From: Oceanitalea stevensii
Lineage (GTDB): Bacteria > Actinomycetota > Actinomycetes > Actinomycetales > Actinomycetaceae
Assembly (NCBI RefSeq): GCF_014837105.1
Contig: NZ_JACSPO010000001.1
Coordinates: 25,540 to 78,539 of the forward strand
Reading direction: 5' to 3'
Length of the DNA stretch: 53,000 bases
Of the stretch, positions 44,839 through 53,000 are shown piece after piece. Under the pieces are notes generated by a model, which was not told the origin of the DNA, did not search any database, and saw only the letters and a program-made list of their open reading frames with translations. Numbering within the stretch: the first letter of the stretch is position 1; each line of letters starts with the position of its first letter. The translations under genes and the position numbers were made by a program.

Positions 44839-46374
44839 GTGGGCCTGGCGCGGACGTGGTCGGTGGCGCTCGTGGGCGTGGAGGGGCACCTCGTCCAGGT
44901 CGAGGCGCACGCGGCGAGCGGGCTGCCGGCCTTCATCCTCGTCGGCCTGCCCGACGCGTCGCTGTCCGAGGCACGCGAGCGCGTCCGCGCCGCGGTGACG
45001 TCCTGCGGGCTGCCCTGGGACGCGCGGCGGCGCACGGTCAACCTCTCCCCGGCCTCGCTGCCCAAGGCGGGCTCCGCATTCGACCTCGCCATCGCCGTCG
45101 CCTGCCTGGGGGCGGACGGCCTGCCCGACGCCGAACGGGCCGGGCGGGAGGTCCACCTCGGCGAGCTCGGGCTGGACGGGCGCGTCCACCCGGTGCGCGG
45201 GGTGCTGCCCGCCGTGGCCGCCGCCGTCGCGTCCGGCCGGCCGGACGTCGTCGTGCCCGCCGGCAACCTCGCCGAGGCGCGCCTCGTCCCCGGCGCACAG
45301 GTGCGCGGGGTCCAGCACCTCACCGAGCTCGCGCGCGAGTACGGCGCGGACGTGAGCGTGCCGGTCCCCGAGGCGCTGCCAGTGCCGGCGCCGCCGCCGG
45401 TGCGGACACCACCGGACCTCGCGGAGGTCGTCGGGCAGGACGAGGCGCGCTTCGCCCTCGAGGTCGCCGCCGCCGGTGGTCACCACCTCCTCATGGTCGG
45501 GCCGCCCGGAGCGGGCAAGACGATGCTGGCCGCGCGCCTGCCGGGCCTGCTGCCCGACCTCGAGGACGCCGACGCCCTGGAGGTGACGGCGATCCACTCG
45601 GTGGCCGGCACCTTCGACGCCGGCGGGGGACTGCTGCGGCGCCCGCCCTTCGAGGACCCCCACCACACCGCCACCGCGCAGGCCATCGTCGGGGGCGGGT
45701 CCGGGGTACCGCGTCCCGGCGCCGCCTCCCGCGCCCACCGCGGCGTCCTCCTGCTCGACGAGGCCCCGGAGTTCGCGCGACGGGTGCTCGACTCGCTGCG
45801 CCAGCCGCTCGAGCACGGGGAGATCGTCGTCCACCGCGCCCGCGGCGCCGCGCGCTACCCGGCCCGCTTCCAGCTCGTCCTCGCCGCCAACCCCTGCCCG
45901 TGCGGCAAGGCGACGGGCAAGGGTCTGGCGTGCACGTGCACGCCGCTGGAGCGGCGCCGGTACCTCGCCCGGCTGTCCGGGCCCCTGCTCGACCGCGTCG
46001 ACCTCCAGATCGACGTCCCCGCGGTCACCCGTGCCTCCGCCGCGCTCGGCACGGAGGGGGAGAGCAGCCGGGTGGTGTCCGCGCGGGTCGCCGCGGCCCG
46101 GGCGGCCCAGCAGCGGCGGCTGGCGGGCACCCCGTGGCAGAGCAACGCCGAGGTGCCCGGCGCGTGGCTGCGTGCCCCGGAGCAGGGGCTGGGCACGCGC
46201 CCGCGGGCCGTGCTCGAGCGGGCCCTCGACTCCGGGACGCTGAGCCTGCGGGGGATGGACCGCGTGCTCAAGATCGCCTGGACGCTCGCCGACCTCGCCG
46301 GGCGGCCCCACCCGGACCTCGACGACGTCGGGGCCGCCATGAGCCTGCGCATCAGAGGAGGCACCGGTGCCTGA
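44839..46374 (+). CDS. comM: YifB/ComM family Mg-chelatase-like ATPase
   Basis: 511 residues. The N-terminal ChlI-like/Lon-like domain (1-170) has GLPAFILVGLPDASLSEARERV. The AAA+ core has Walker A GPPGAGKTMLAARLPG, Walker B GVLLLDEAPEF and NPCPCG, the zinc-binding-like cysteine cluster. The C-terminal helical domain includes GMDRVLKIAWTLADL. ComM homologues act as helicases in branch migration during transformation. It overlaps dprA by eight bases, linking two DNA-uptake type genes. Confidence 0.93.
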   Translation: MGLARTWSVALVGVEGHLVQVEAHAASGLPAFILVGLPDASLSEARERVRAAVTSCGLPWDARRRTVNLSPASLPKAGSAFDLAIAVACLGADGLPDAERAGREVHLGELGLDGRVHPVRGVLPAVAAAVASGRPDVVVPAGNLAEARLVPGAQVRGVQHLTELAREYGADVSVPVPEALPVPAPPPVRTPPDLAEVVGQDEARFALEVAAAGGHHLLMVGPPGAGKTMLAARLPGLLPDLEDADALEVTAIHSVAGTFDAGGGLLRRPPFEDPHHTATAQAIVGGGSGVPRPGAASRAHRGVLLLDEAPEFARRVLDSLRQPLEHGEIVVHRARGAARYPARFQLVLAANPCPCGKATGKGLACTCTPLERRRYLARLSGPLLDRVDLQIDVPAVTRASAALGTEGESSRVVSARVAAARAAQQRRLAGTPWQSNAEVPGAWLRAPEQGLGTRPRAVLERALDSGTLSLRGMDRVLKIAWTLADLAGRPHPDLDDVGAAMSLRIRGGTGA

Positions 46375-47557
46375 CCTGCCCTTCGACACCACCGACCCGC
46401 GGCTGGCCGCCGCCGCGTGGACCAGGGTCGCCGAGCCCGGTGACCCGGTCGCCGGCGTGCTGCGCGCCCGCCTCGGCGCCGGCGCCGCCCTCGAGTGGCT
46501 CGGCCACGTCCGGCGCTCGGGCCGGTCGAGCCCACCGGTCCCACCCGGCGGGATCTCCCCGGACGACGGCGTCACCGCCCGCGACTGGGCGAAGGCCGTG
46601 GGCCGGTGGCTGCCGCGCCTCGACGATCTCGACATCCGTCGAGAGCTCGGCATGCTCGACGCCGTCGGCGGGCGCCTCCTCCTGCCGGGGGACGACGAGT
46701 GGCCGGCCGCGCTCCACGACCTCGCCGAGCGCGCACCGGCGGCCCTGTGGGTGCGGGGCAACGGCCGCCTCGACCTGCCGCGCCCGGCCGCGGCGGTCGT
46801 CGGGATGCGCGCGAGCACCCGGTACGGGGAGACGGTCGCCGCCCAGATGGCCATCGAGCTCGCCGAGCGGGGCGTCGTCGTCGTGTCGGGCGGCGCCTAC
46901 GGCATCGACGCCGCTGCCCACCGCGGTGCGCTCAGCGCCGACGGCCTCACGTGGGCGGTGCTCGCCGGGGGAGTGGACCGTCTCTACCCGGCCGGCAACA
47001 CCCGCCTGCTCGAGGCGATCATGGACGAGGGCGTCGTCCTGGCCGAGCCGGCACCCGGCTCGTCGCCCGGCCGCCACCGCTTCCTCGACCGCAACCGTCT
47101 CATCGCCGCGCTCGGCCGGGTGTGCGTCGTCGTCGAGGCAGGGTGGCGCTCGGGAGCGCTCAACACCGCCCGGCACGCCGAGGACCTCCTGCGTCCGGTG
47201 GCCGCCGTGCCCGGGCCGGTGAGCTCGATGGCCTCGGAGGGCTGCCACCGCCTCCTGCGGGACCACGGCGCGGTGTGCGTCACCGACGCCGCGGACGTCC
47301 TCGAGCTGCTCGCCCCCAGCGGGGAGGACCTCGCCCCGGACCGGCCCGTGCAGCCGGGCCTCCTCGACGGGCTCGACCCCCTCGGGTCCCGGGTGCTCGA
47401 CGCACTGCCGGCGCGGTCGGCCGCGAGCCTGGCCAGCCTCGCGCGGGCGGCCGGGCTGAGCGAGCGGGAGGTACGGGCCGGGGTGGGGCGGCTCGAGCTC
47501 AGCGGCCACGCCCAGCGCAGCGGCAGCGGCTGGCGTCGCACCCCCAGGCCCACGTGA
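46367..47557 (+). CDS. dprA: DNA processing protein DprA
   Basis: 396 residues. The Rossmann-type DprA core carries VVGMRASTRYGETVAAQMA, VVVSGGAYGIDAAAHRGAL and VVVEAGWRSGALNTARHAEDL, with a C-terminal winged-helix-like domain (about 325-390). DprA protects incoming single-stranded DNA and loads RecA. Its linkage to comM and yraN is conserved, even in bacteria not known to be competent. The N-terminal 60 or so residues are less conserved. Confidence 0.94.
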   Translation: MPDLPFDTTDPRLAAAAWTRVAEPGDPVAGVLRARLGAGAALEWLGHVRRSGRSSPPVPPGGISPDDGVTARDWAKAVGRWLPRLDDLDIRRELGMLDAVGGRLLLPGDDEWPAALHDLAERAPAALWVRGNGRLDLPRPAAAVVGMRASTRYGETVAAQMAIELAERGVVVVSGGAYGIDAAAHRGALSADGLTWAVLAGGVDRLYPAGNTRLLEAIMDEGVVLAEPAPGSSPGRHRFLDRNRLIAALGRVCVVVEAGWRSGALNTARHAEDLLRPVAAVPGPVSSMASEGCHRLLRDHGAVCVTDAADVLELLAPSGEDLAPDRPVQPGLLDGLDPLGSRVLDALPARSAASLASLARAAGLSEREVRAGVGRLELSGHAQRSGSGWRRTPRPT

Positions 47558-47574
47558 GCCAGGTCACAGTGAGG

Positions 47575-47609
47575 TAGCGTGGCCGGACGACGAGGTCGTC
47601 GTACCGGCC
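47575..47609 (+). promoter_or_regulatory. -10 element and inverted repeat upstream of fdhA
   Basis: TAGCGT (47575-47580) is followed at once by an inverted repeat: GGCCGGACGACGA, two bases, TCGTCGT-A-CCGGCC (13 paired bases, one bulged A). At this place it would block RNA polymerase as an operator or form a hairpin at the very 5' end of the mRNA. It may be the control site for fdhA, for example by a formaldehyde-responsive regulator not encoded nearby. Confidence 0.5.
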
Positions 47610-47660
47610 CCACCGACGCGATGCAGCGCCCGCGGCCGGCTCACCAGGAGGGCAGGAACC

Positions 47661-48866
47661 ATGGCAGGAAACCGCGCAGTTGCCTACAAGGGCCCCGGCA
47701 AGGTCGAGGTCATCGACACCGACTACCCCACCTTCGAGCTCCAGGACGGACCGGGCGTCAACCCGGCGAACGTGGGACGTCAGGTGCCCCACGGCGTCAT
47801 CCTCAAGACCGTCGCCACCAACATCTGCGGCTCCGACCAGCACATGGTCCGCGGTCGCACGACCGCGCCCAGCGACCTCGTCCTCGGCCACGAGATCACC
47901 GGCGAGGTCGTCGAGGTCGGGCGGGACGTGGAGTTCGTCAAGACGGGCGACCTCGTCTCCGTGCCGTTCAACATCTCCTGCGGCCGCTGCGTCAACTGCA
48001 AGAAGCGGCGCACCGAGATCTGTCTCAACGTCAACCCGGACCGCCCCGGCAGCGCCTACGGCTACGTCGACATGGGTGGCTGGGTCGGAGGGCAGGCCGA
48101 GTACGTGCTCGTCCCCTACGCGGACTGGAACGCCCTCGTCTTCCCGGACAAGGCCCAGGCGATGGAGAAGATCCTCGACCTCACCATGCTCTCCGACATC
48201 CTCCCGACCGGCTACCACGGTGCGGTGAGCGCGAAGGTCGGGACGGGCTCGACCGTCTACGTCGCCGGAGCCGGACCGGTCGGCCTCGCGGCCGCCGCCT
48301 CGGCGCAGCTGCTCGGCGCGGCCGTCGTCGTCGTCGGCGACTTCAACACCGAGCGGCTCGCCCAGGCGCGCAGCTTCGGGTGCGAGACGATCGACCTCAG
48401 CAAGGGGGAGCCGCACGAGCAGATCGAGGACCTGCTCAAGTCGCCCGAGGTGGACGCGGCCATCGACGCCGTCGGCTTCGAGGCGATGGGCCACGGGGGC
48501 AAGGAGGCCCCGGCGACGGTGCTCAACAGCGTGATGAGCGTCGTGTCCGCGGGCGGCTCGGTGGGGATCCCCGGCCTCTACGTCACCGGTGACCCGGGCG
48601 GCGTCGACGAGGCGGCCCAGCGCGGCGCCCTGTCGATGGACTTCGGGACCGGCTGGGCGAAGGCACTCACCTTCGTCACGGGCCAGACCCCGGTGATGAA
48701 GTACCACCGCGGCCTCATGCAGGCGATCCTCAACGACCGGATCCACATCGCCAAGGCCGTCAACGCCGAGGTCATCAGCCTCGACGACGCACCCCGCGGG
48801 TACGAGGAGTTCGACAAGGGGGCGGCGAAGAAGTACGTCATCGACGCCCACGGCTCCATCCGCTGA
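47661..48866 (+). CDS. fdhA: Glutathione-independent formaldehyde dehydrogenase
   Basis: 401 residues, a zinc-dependent medium-chain dehydrogenase. NICGSDQHMVRGRT carries the catalytic zinc Cys, LGHEITGEVVEVG the His, and CGRCVNCKKRRTEIC the structural zinc cysteines. The NAD motif is VAGAGPVGLAAAASAQLLGA. ADIMLxD-like LTMLSDILPTGYHGAV and the extended C-terminus match the Pseudomonas-type FdhA, which converts formaldehyde to formate with a tightly bound NAD. The ATG follows CAGGAGGG. It sits between dprA and xerC, which are otherwise core genes, so it is probably an insertion. Confidence 0.88.
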   Translation: MAGNRAVAYKGPGKVEVIDTDYPTFELQDGPGVNPANVGRQVPHGVILKTVATNICGSDQHMVRGRTTAPSDLVLGHEITGEVVEVGRDVEFVKTGDLVSVPFNISCGRCVNCKKRRTEICLNVNPDRPGSAYGYVDMGGWVGGQAEYVLVPYADWNALVFPDKAQAMEKILDLTMLSDILPTGYHGAVSAKVGTGSTVYVAGAGPVGLAAAASAQLLGAAVVVVGDFNTERLAQARSFGCETIDLSKGEPHEQIEDLLKSPEVDAAIDAVGFEAMGHGGKEAPATVLNSVMSVVSAGGSVGIPGLYVTGDPGGVDEAAQRGALSMDFGTGWAKALTFVTGQTPVMKYHRGLMQAILNDRIHIAKAVNAEVISLDDAPRGYEEFDKGAAKKYVIDAHGSIR

Positions 48867-48925
48867 GCCCGACGCGCCCGGCGGTGAGGCTTGCCCTCAC
48901 CGCCGGGACGCGCGACGGTGAGCGC

Positions 48926-49837
48926 GTGCCCGACTCCGCCACGCTCCTCGACGCCTTCGGGCGACACCTCGCCCTGCAGCGGGGCCTGTCGGAGCACACC
49001 GTGCGCGGCTACCTCTCCGACGTGCGCTCCCTGCTCGACACGCTCCGCGAGGGCGACGACGGAGCGGTGGACCTCGCGCGGCTCGACCTCACCGCCCTGC
49101 GCGCGTGGCTGGCCGGGCAGGCCCGCGAGGGGCGCTCGCGGTCGACGCTCGCCCGCCGCTCGGCGGCCGCCCGCACCTTCTGCTCCTGGGCCGTGCGCCA
49201 GGGGCACCTCGCCGAGGACGTCGGCGTGCGGCTGCAGAGCCCGCGGGCCGACAAGCGCGTGCCGCAGGTGCTCGCCGTCGACGAGGCGACCGTCCTGCTC
49301 GACCTCGCGGCCCAGGTGGCCGACGACGGCGACCCCCTCCACCTGCGCGACTGGGCGGTCCTCGAGATGCTCTACGCGACCGGCGTGCGGGTCGCCGAGC
49401 TCGTCGGCATCGACACGGCGGCCGTCGACCGACGTGAGCGCACCGTGCGGGTGCTCGGCAAGGGCGGCACGGAGCGGGTCGTCCCCTTCGGGGTCCCGGC
49501 AGACCGCGCCCTGGGGGAGTGGCTGGAGCGCGGCCGGCCGCAGCTCGTGGGGCCGACGTCCCCGCCGGCGCTCTTCCTCGGCGCGCGCGGCGGCCGGCTG
49601 GGCGTGCGGGCCGTGCGCGAGCGCGTGCACGACCTGACGGCGCTCGCGGGCGTGCGCGACATGGCGCCCCACGGTCTGCGGCACAGTGCCGCCACCCACC
49701 TCCTCGCCGGTGGCTCGGACCTGCGCACCGTCCAGGAGGTGCTCGGTCATGCCTCCCTCGCCACCACCCAGCGCTACACGCACGTCACCCCCGAGCGCCT
49801 CCGCGCCGCCTACACCCAGGCCCACCCCCGCGCCTGA
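48926..49837 (+). CDS. xerC: Tyrosine recombinase XerC
   Basis: 303 residues from GTG 48926 (an alternative GTG at 48884 adds 14). It resolves chromosome dimers at dif with XerD. The N-terminal SAM-like domain has GLSEHTVRGYLSDVRSLL. The catalytic set is complete: Arg155 (ATGVRVAEL), Lys179 (GKGGTERVV), His249 and Arg252 (HGLRHSAATHLL), His275 (LGHAS) and Tyr284 (TQRYTHV). The position before rpsB is the usual site in actinobacteria, so this is the housekeeping Xer and not a phage integrase. Confidence 0.93.
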   Translation: MPDSATLLDAFGRHLALQRGLSEHTVRGYLSDVRSLLDTLREGDDGAVDLARLDLTALRAWLAGQAREGRSRSTLARRSAAARTFCSWAVRQGHLAEDVGVRLQSPRADKRVPQVLAVDEATVLLDLAAQVADDGDPLHLRDWAVLEMLYATGVRVAELVGIDTAAVDRRERTVRVLGKGGTERVVPFGVPADRALGEWLERGRPQLVGPTSPPALFLGARGGRLGVRAVRERVHDLTALAGVRDMAPHGLRHSAATHLLAGGSDLRTVQEVLGHASLATTQRYTHVTPERLRAAYTQAHPRA

Positions 49838-49845
49838 CCCCCCGC

Positions 49846-49882
49846 CAGCCCCAGCCCCGGCCCCGGCCCCGGCCCCGGCCCT
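49846..49882. repeat. Simple tandem GGCCCC-type repeat
   Basis: Five or six copies of a six-base unit, CCCCAG then CCCCGG, lie just after the xerC stop. A simple repeat prone to slippage; no function is evident. Confidence 0.7.
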
Positions 49883-49892
49883 CACACCCTCT

Positions 49893-49920
49893 CTCATCGC
49901 CGAGAGCTGACTTGTTACTG
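49893..49920 (+). repeat. Dispersed repeat copy 2
   Basis: CTCATCGCCGAGAGCTGA followed by CTTGTTACTG. It matches the inverted copy at 50661-50688 at 27 of 28 positions. It lies downstream of xerC, 100 bp past the M23 gene's stop. Confidence 0.75.
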
Positions 49921-50022
49921 ACACTCGCCTGGCGCCGACAGTGGGATCCCGCCCGCGGGAGGAGGCCTGCCGCACTTCGAGCCGTGGGCAGCGCGCGTCG
50001 GCCCTCCGGTGGGTGCGGCCCC

Positions 50023-50574
50023 TCACCCGTGCTGGGGGAGCAGCCGGATCACGACATCCTCGGTGAGGAGGGTCAGCGGATCGACGTAGTCGTCCCGCCC
50101 CCGCCGCGCTCCCCAGTGCAGGCACGGCTCGTCCGGGCAGTGGTGGCCGAGCGGCTCGAGCACGCCGACCACCTGTCCCGCCGCCACCTGCGCGCCGCGT
50201 CGGGTCGCCGCTGCGACCGGCTCGTAGGTGGTGCGCAGGCCGTCGGCGTGGTCGACGGACACGACACCCCGGCCGGCGACCCGACCGGCGAAGGCGACGA
50301 CGCCGTCGCCGGCAGCCCGGACGTCTGCGCCTACCGGGAGGGCGAGGTCGACGCCCCGGTGCCCTGCCGACCAGCGCTCCGGCGGCGCGGAGAAAGGGCG
50401 GACGACCTCGCCAGGGTCTCCGGTCGGCCACTCGTAGAGGACCCGACCGACGGCCTCGGCAGTGCGCGTCGCGACCACCGGGGGTGCGGCTGCCGGTTGC
50501 GGAGCCAGGAGGAGCGCGCCACCGAGGACGGCGAGCACGCCCGCTGCCGCCACGGCACCGCCGCTCAGTCCCAT
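50023..50574 (-). CDS. Secreted M23-family peptidase
   Basis: 183 residues. A signal peptide (GLSGGAVAAAGVLAVLGGAL, cleavage likely near APQPAAA) precedes the LytM domain. The zinc ligands are visible in HRGVDLAL (His, Asp) and in CLHWGARRG (HxG form), with VVSVDHADGLRTTYEPV between. Such enzymes cut peptidoglycan cross-bridges, or act as non-catalytic activators when the first His is lost, which is not so here. This gene beside rpsB is common in actinobacteria. It is flanked by copies of the dispersed repeat, inverted on the two sides. Confidence 0.9.
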   Translation of the reverse strand: MGLSGGAVAAAGVLAVLGGALLLAPQPAAAPPVVATRTAEAVGRVLYEWPTGDPGEVVRPFSAPPERWSAGHRGVDLALPVGADVRAAGDGVVAFAGRVAGRGVVSVDHADGLRTTYEPVAAATRRGAQVAAGQVVGVLEPLGHHCPDEPCLHWGARRGRDDYVDPLTLLTEDVVIRLLPQHG

Positions 50575-50660
50575 GGCACCAGAGTGGGGCGAGCGCGCCG
50601 GCCTCCTCGTGCGGTGAGAGGTCTCTGGGGGCCGATGCCCCGCGACGGTGACCGGTGGAC

Positions 50661-50688
50661 CAGTAACAAGTCAGCGCTCGGCGATGAG
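50661..50688 (-). repeat. Dispersed repeat copy 3
   Basis: Reverse-strand copy of the 49893 repeat with one mismatch (GCGCTC for GCTCTC on the plus strand). It is a direct repeat of copy 4, 34 bp away. Confidence 0.75.
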
Positions 50689-50696
50689 GGGGGCGG

Positions 50697-50717
50697 GTAA
50701 CAAGTCAGCTCTCGGCG
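50697..50717 (-). repeat. Dispersed repeat copy 4
   Basis: Reverse-strand copy, identical to the core of copy 2 over 21 bases (GTAACAAGTCAG then CTCTCGGCG on the plus strand), followed by ACGAG where copy 3 has ATGAG. Confidence 0.75.
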
Positions 50718-50790
50718 ACGAGGGGGAGTCGTGCGCGTCACACGCCGACGCTCTCGTCCTTGCACTGCCGGGAGCCGCGGCGGCGTGCGG

Positions 50791-51038
50791 TAGAGTTGAA
50801 CCGCAGCCGGAGCGATCTGGTTGACATCGCGTGCCCACATGTCGCGCTCGCAGTCCCTCGGACCCAGCGACGCGAGGCAGCCGGCGCGGTCCCGCCCAGG
50901 CGGGTGCCGGCAGTCGTGAGCACCAGGAGTGGCGACCACCCGGTCGACCACAGACAACCGAGAAGCGGACAAAGGCAGCGGCACGCCCGCGCCCTGTTCG
51001 CCCGACGTGCGGAGCACCCGCACCGGAAAGGACGAGCC
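50791..51038 (+). promoter_or_regulatory. rpsB -10 element and long leader
   Basis: TAGAGT (50791-50796) fits a -10 and gives a leader of about 235 bases before the rpsB ATG. Long rpsB leaders commonly carry an S2-binding autoregulatory structure. I could not match a known leader fold by eye. Confidence 0.45.
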
Positions 51039-52046
51039 ATGGCCGTCGTCACCATGCGCCAGCTCCTCGAGAGCGGCGTCCACTTCGGGCACCAGACCCG
51101 TCGCTGGAACCCCAAGATGAAGCGCTTCATCTTCACCGAGCGCAACGGCATCTACATCATCGACCTGCAGAAGTCGCTGACGGACATCGACCGTGCGTAC
51201 GAGTTCGTCAAGGAGACCGTCGCCCACGGCGGCAGCATCCTCTTCGTCGGCACGAAGAAGCAGGCCCAGGAGGCCGTGGCCGAGCAGGCCGCGCGCGTCG
51301 GCATGCCCTACGTCAACCAGCGCTGGCTGGGCGGCATGCTCACGAACTTCACCACCGTGCACAAGCGCCTTCAGCGGATGAAGGAGCTCGAGCAGATCGA
51401 CTTCGACGATGTGGCTGGTTCCAACCACACGAAGAAGGAGCTGCTCATGATGCGCCGCGAGAAGGAGAAGCTCGAGCGCACCCTCGGCGGCATCCGCGAC
51501 ATGGCCAAGCTGCCCTCCGCCGTGTGGATCGTCGACACGAAGAAGGAGCACCTCGCCGTCGCCGAGGCGCGCAAGCTCAACATCCCCGTCGTCGCCATCC
51601 TCGACACCAACTGCGACCCGGACGAGGTGGACTACGGCATCCCCGGCAACGACGACGCCATCCGCGCCGTCGGTCTGCTCACCCGCGTGATCGCCGACGC
51701 CGCCGCTGCCGGTCTCGTCACGCGTCACGGTGGCGGCTCGGGCAACGCCCCGACCGAGGCCGAGCCGCTGGCCGAGTGGGAGCGCGAGCTCCTCGCCGCC
51801 AACGAGGCCGACCAGAGCGCCCAGGCCTCGCCCGTCGTCGCCGAGCAGGGTGACGAGGCCGTCGAGGCCGCCCAGCACGCCGCCGGCGTGACGAACGACG
51901 CCGAGCAGGTCGCCGCCGCCGCCGAGGCCGGCGAGGAGTCCGCTCCCGTCGTCAGCGCCGAGGGCCCCGACACCACGCAGGTGGCCGACAACGCCCCCGC
52001 GACGGACGCCCCCGCGGCGGACGAGCCCCCCGCCAGCCAGGCCTGA
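51039..52046 (+). CDS. rpsB: 30S ribosomal protein S2 with acidic tail
   Basis: 335 residues. [50 protein letters not shown] and [20 protein letters not shown] are S2 signatures. The conserved protein ends near residue 235. The last 100 residues are Ala/Glu-rich and probably disordered, as in other actinobacteria. tsf follows 27 bp downstream, the normal pairing. Confidence 0.97.
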   Translation: MAVVTMRQLLESGVHFGHQTRRWNPKMKRFIFTERNGIYIIDLQKSLTDIDRAYEFVKETVAHGGSILFVGTKKQAQEAVAEQAARVGMPYVNQRWLGGMLTNFTTVHKRLQRMKELEQIDFDDVAGSNHTKKELLMMRREKEKLERTLGGIRDMAKLPSAVWIVDTKKEHLAVAEARKLNIPVVAILDTNCDPDEVDYGIPGNDDAIRAVGLLTRVIADAAAAGLVTRHGGGSGNAPTEAEPLAEWERELLAANEADQSAQASPVVAEQGDEAVEAAQHAAGVTNDAEQVAAAAEAGEESAPVVSAEGPDTTQVADNAPATDAPAADEPPASQA

Positions 52047-52073
52047 TCCCCGAAACTCCGAGGAGACACACAC

Positions 52074-52913
52074 ATGGCGAACTACACCGCCGCTGACATC
52101 AAGGCGCTGCGCGAGAAGACCGGCGCCGGAATGATGGACGTCAAGAAGGCGCTGGACGAGGCCAACGGCGACGCCGACAAGGCCATCGAGATCATCCGCG
52201 TCAAGGGCCTGAAGGGTGTGGCCAAGCGCGAGGGCCGCGCGGCCTCCGACGGCCTCGTGGCCATCGAGGTCGTCGCCGACGGCGAGGGCGAGACCGGTGT
52301 CATGGTCGAGCTCAACTCCGAGACGGACTTCGTCGCGAAGAACCAGGTCTTCATCACCCTCGCCGAGAAGGTCCTCGCGGCCGCCGTCGCCTCCGGCGCG
52401 GCCGACGTCGAGACCCTCCTCGCGGCCCCCGCCGGTGACAGCACCGTCGGCGCCCTCGTCGACGAGCACGCCGCCACCCTCGGCGAGAAGCTCGTCGTGC
52501 GTCGCGTGGCCCGCCTCTCCGGCGCGAAGGTGGCGCACTACCTGCACCGCACCGCCAAGGACCTGCCCCCGCAGGTCGGCGTCCTCGTCGCCACGGACGC
52601 CGCCGGCGCCGAGGTCGGCCGGGACGTCGCGATGCACATCGCGGCGTACAGCCCGCAGTACCTCACCCGTGACGAGGTCCCCGCGGACGTCGTCGCCAAC
52701 GAGCGTCGCATCGCCGAGGAGACCTCCCGCAACGAGGGCAAGCCCGAGGCTGCGCTCCCGAAGATCGTCGAGGGCCGCATGAACGGCTTCTTCAAGGAGA
52801 CCGTGCTCCTCGACCAGGCCTATGCCCGCGACCCGAAGACCACGGTCGGCAAGGTCGTCGAGGGTGCTGGTGGCACGCTGACCGGTTTCGTCCGGTTCCG
52901 CGTCGGCGCCTGA
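52074..52913 (+). CDS. tsf: Elongation factor Ts
   Basis: 279 residues, complete. It recycles EF-Tu by releasing GDP. The N-terminal domain has YTAADIKALREKTGAGMMDV and KKALDEANGDADKAIE; the core has VELNSETDFVAKN and MHIAAYSPQYL. ATG follows GAGGAG. Co-transcribed with rpsB. Confidence 0.97.
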   Translation: MANYTAADIKALREKTGAGMMDVKKALDEANGDADKAIEIIRVKGLKGVAKREGRAASDGLVAIEVVADGEGETGVMVELNSETDFVAKNQVFITLAEKVLAAAVASGAADVETLLAAPAGDSTVGALVDEHAATLGEKLVVRRVARLSGAKVAHYLHRTAKDLPPQVGVLVATDAAGAEVGRDVAMHIAAYSPQYLTRDEVPADVVANERRIAEETSRNEGKPEAALPKIVEGRMNGFFKETVLLDQAYARDPKTTVGKVVEGAGGTLTGFVRFRVGA

Positions 52914-52928
52914 CACACGTCGTCCGGT

Positions 52929-52955
52929 GGCCCCCGCCCCCCCGGGGCGGGGGCC
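52929..52955 (+). terminator. Hairpin after tsf
   Basis: GGCCCCCGCCCC and GGGGCGGGGGCC form a perfect 12-bp stem with a three-base loop, without a T-run. Probably the rpsB-tsf terminator. The last 45 bases of the window hold no further call. Confidence 0.7.
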
Positions 52956-53000
52956 CCCCCCCGGCCGGGCGGTCGTGGAGAGACAGGGGGAGGATGAGGT

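Larger units (their letters stand above)
50575..50790. other. Non-coding gap holding repeats, upstream of rpsB
   Basis: Part of a 464-bp gap without a gene between the M23 gene and rpsB. It holds repeat copies 3 and 4 and the start of the rpsB promoter region. I see no small gene with a convincing RBS here. Confidence 0.6.

Noticed and set aside
48926..49837. xerC as the integrase of a mobile island
   Set aside because: It matches the housekeeping Xer layout, sits in the conserved position before rpsB, and there is no adjacent attachment site, tRNA, excisionase or phage gene.
49846..49882. The GGCCCC-type tandem run as a CRISPR or functional array
   Set aside because: Units are only six bases, without spacers. 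It is a simple-sequence repeat.
52956..53000. Start of a further gene (possibly pyrH) at the window's end
   Set aside because: The GGGGGAGG near 52986 could be a ribosome binding site, but too few bases remain to support a call.

Overview
The window is very GC-rich DNA with short intergenic gaps and frequent 1-11 bp gene overlaps, from an actinobacterium. Markers are a mycothiol-dependent formaldehyde dehydrogenase, DUF2469 and DUF4233 genes, a translational T-box on ileS, a GlnR-like operator, and many promoters placed so that transcripts start at the start codon. The conserved blocks folC/DUF4233/ndk, smc/ftsY/amtB/glnB/glnD/ffh, rpsP to dprA and xerC/rpsB/tsf fit the order Micrococcales; I cannot name the genus.

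Layout. 1-3.4 kb: small secreted peptide, LuxR regulator, proC, SDR oxidoreductase, small membrane protein. 3.5-6.4 kb: a translationally coupled four-gene minus-strand operon with WXG100-like and WXG/LXG-like proteins, i.e. type VII secretion-type cargo without secretion machinery in the window. 6.5-17.8 kb: T-box, ileS, folC, then dhaKLM, mscR plus an MBL hydrolase and a HAD phosphatase lying between folC and its usual neighbours DUF4233 and ndk. 17.8-22 kb: minus-strand catabolic operon (MHS/MFS transporter, FAH-family enzyme, D-2-hydroxyacid dehydrogenase) with an IclR regulator and a visible promoter/operator. 22-32.6 kb: smc, small membrane protein, ftsY, GlnR-like boxes, amtB-glnB-glnD, ffh. 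glnD is broken by a one-base slip in a C9 run and encodes no C-terminal ACT domains. 32.6-39 kb: amidohydrolase, FAD oxidase-like enzyme, and a GntR(YtrA)-ABC-membrane-ABC-permease operon behind a perfect palindrome. 39-47.6 kb: rpsP-khpA-rimM-trmD-rplS-lepB-rnhB-DUF2469-yraN-comM-dprA, where trmD is fused to a GNAT acetyltransferase. 47.6-53 kb: a second formaldehyde dehydrogenase, xerC, an M23 peptidase gene flanked by copies of a dispersed repeat, then rpsB-tsf.

How genes work together. SRP targeting (ffh, ftsY), chromosome condensation (smc) and ribosome/tRNA maturation (rpsP, rimM, trmD, rplS, rpsB, tsf) form the housekeeping core. amtB-glnB-glnD forms an ammonium sensing module. Two separate formaldehyde oxidation routes (mscR with its MBL partner; fdhA) and a PTS-type dihydroxyacetone kinase are accessory carbon functions inserted among core genes.

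The observations most worth follow-up are the TrmD-GNAT fusion, the WXG-like operon, the glnD lesion with ACT loss, and a dispersed repeat found in four intact copies plus an inverted half-copy. No CRISPR array, tRNA, rRNA, transposase or prophage gene was recognised.
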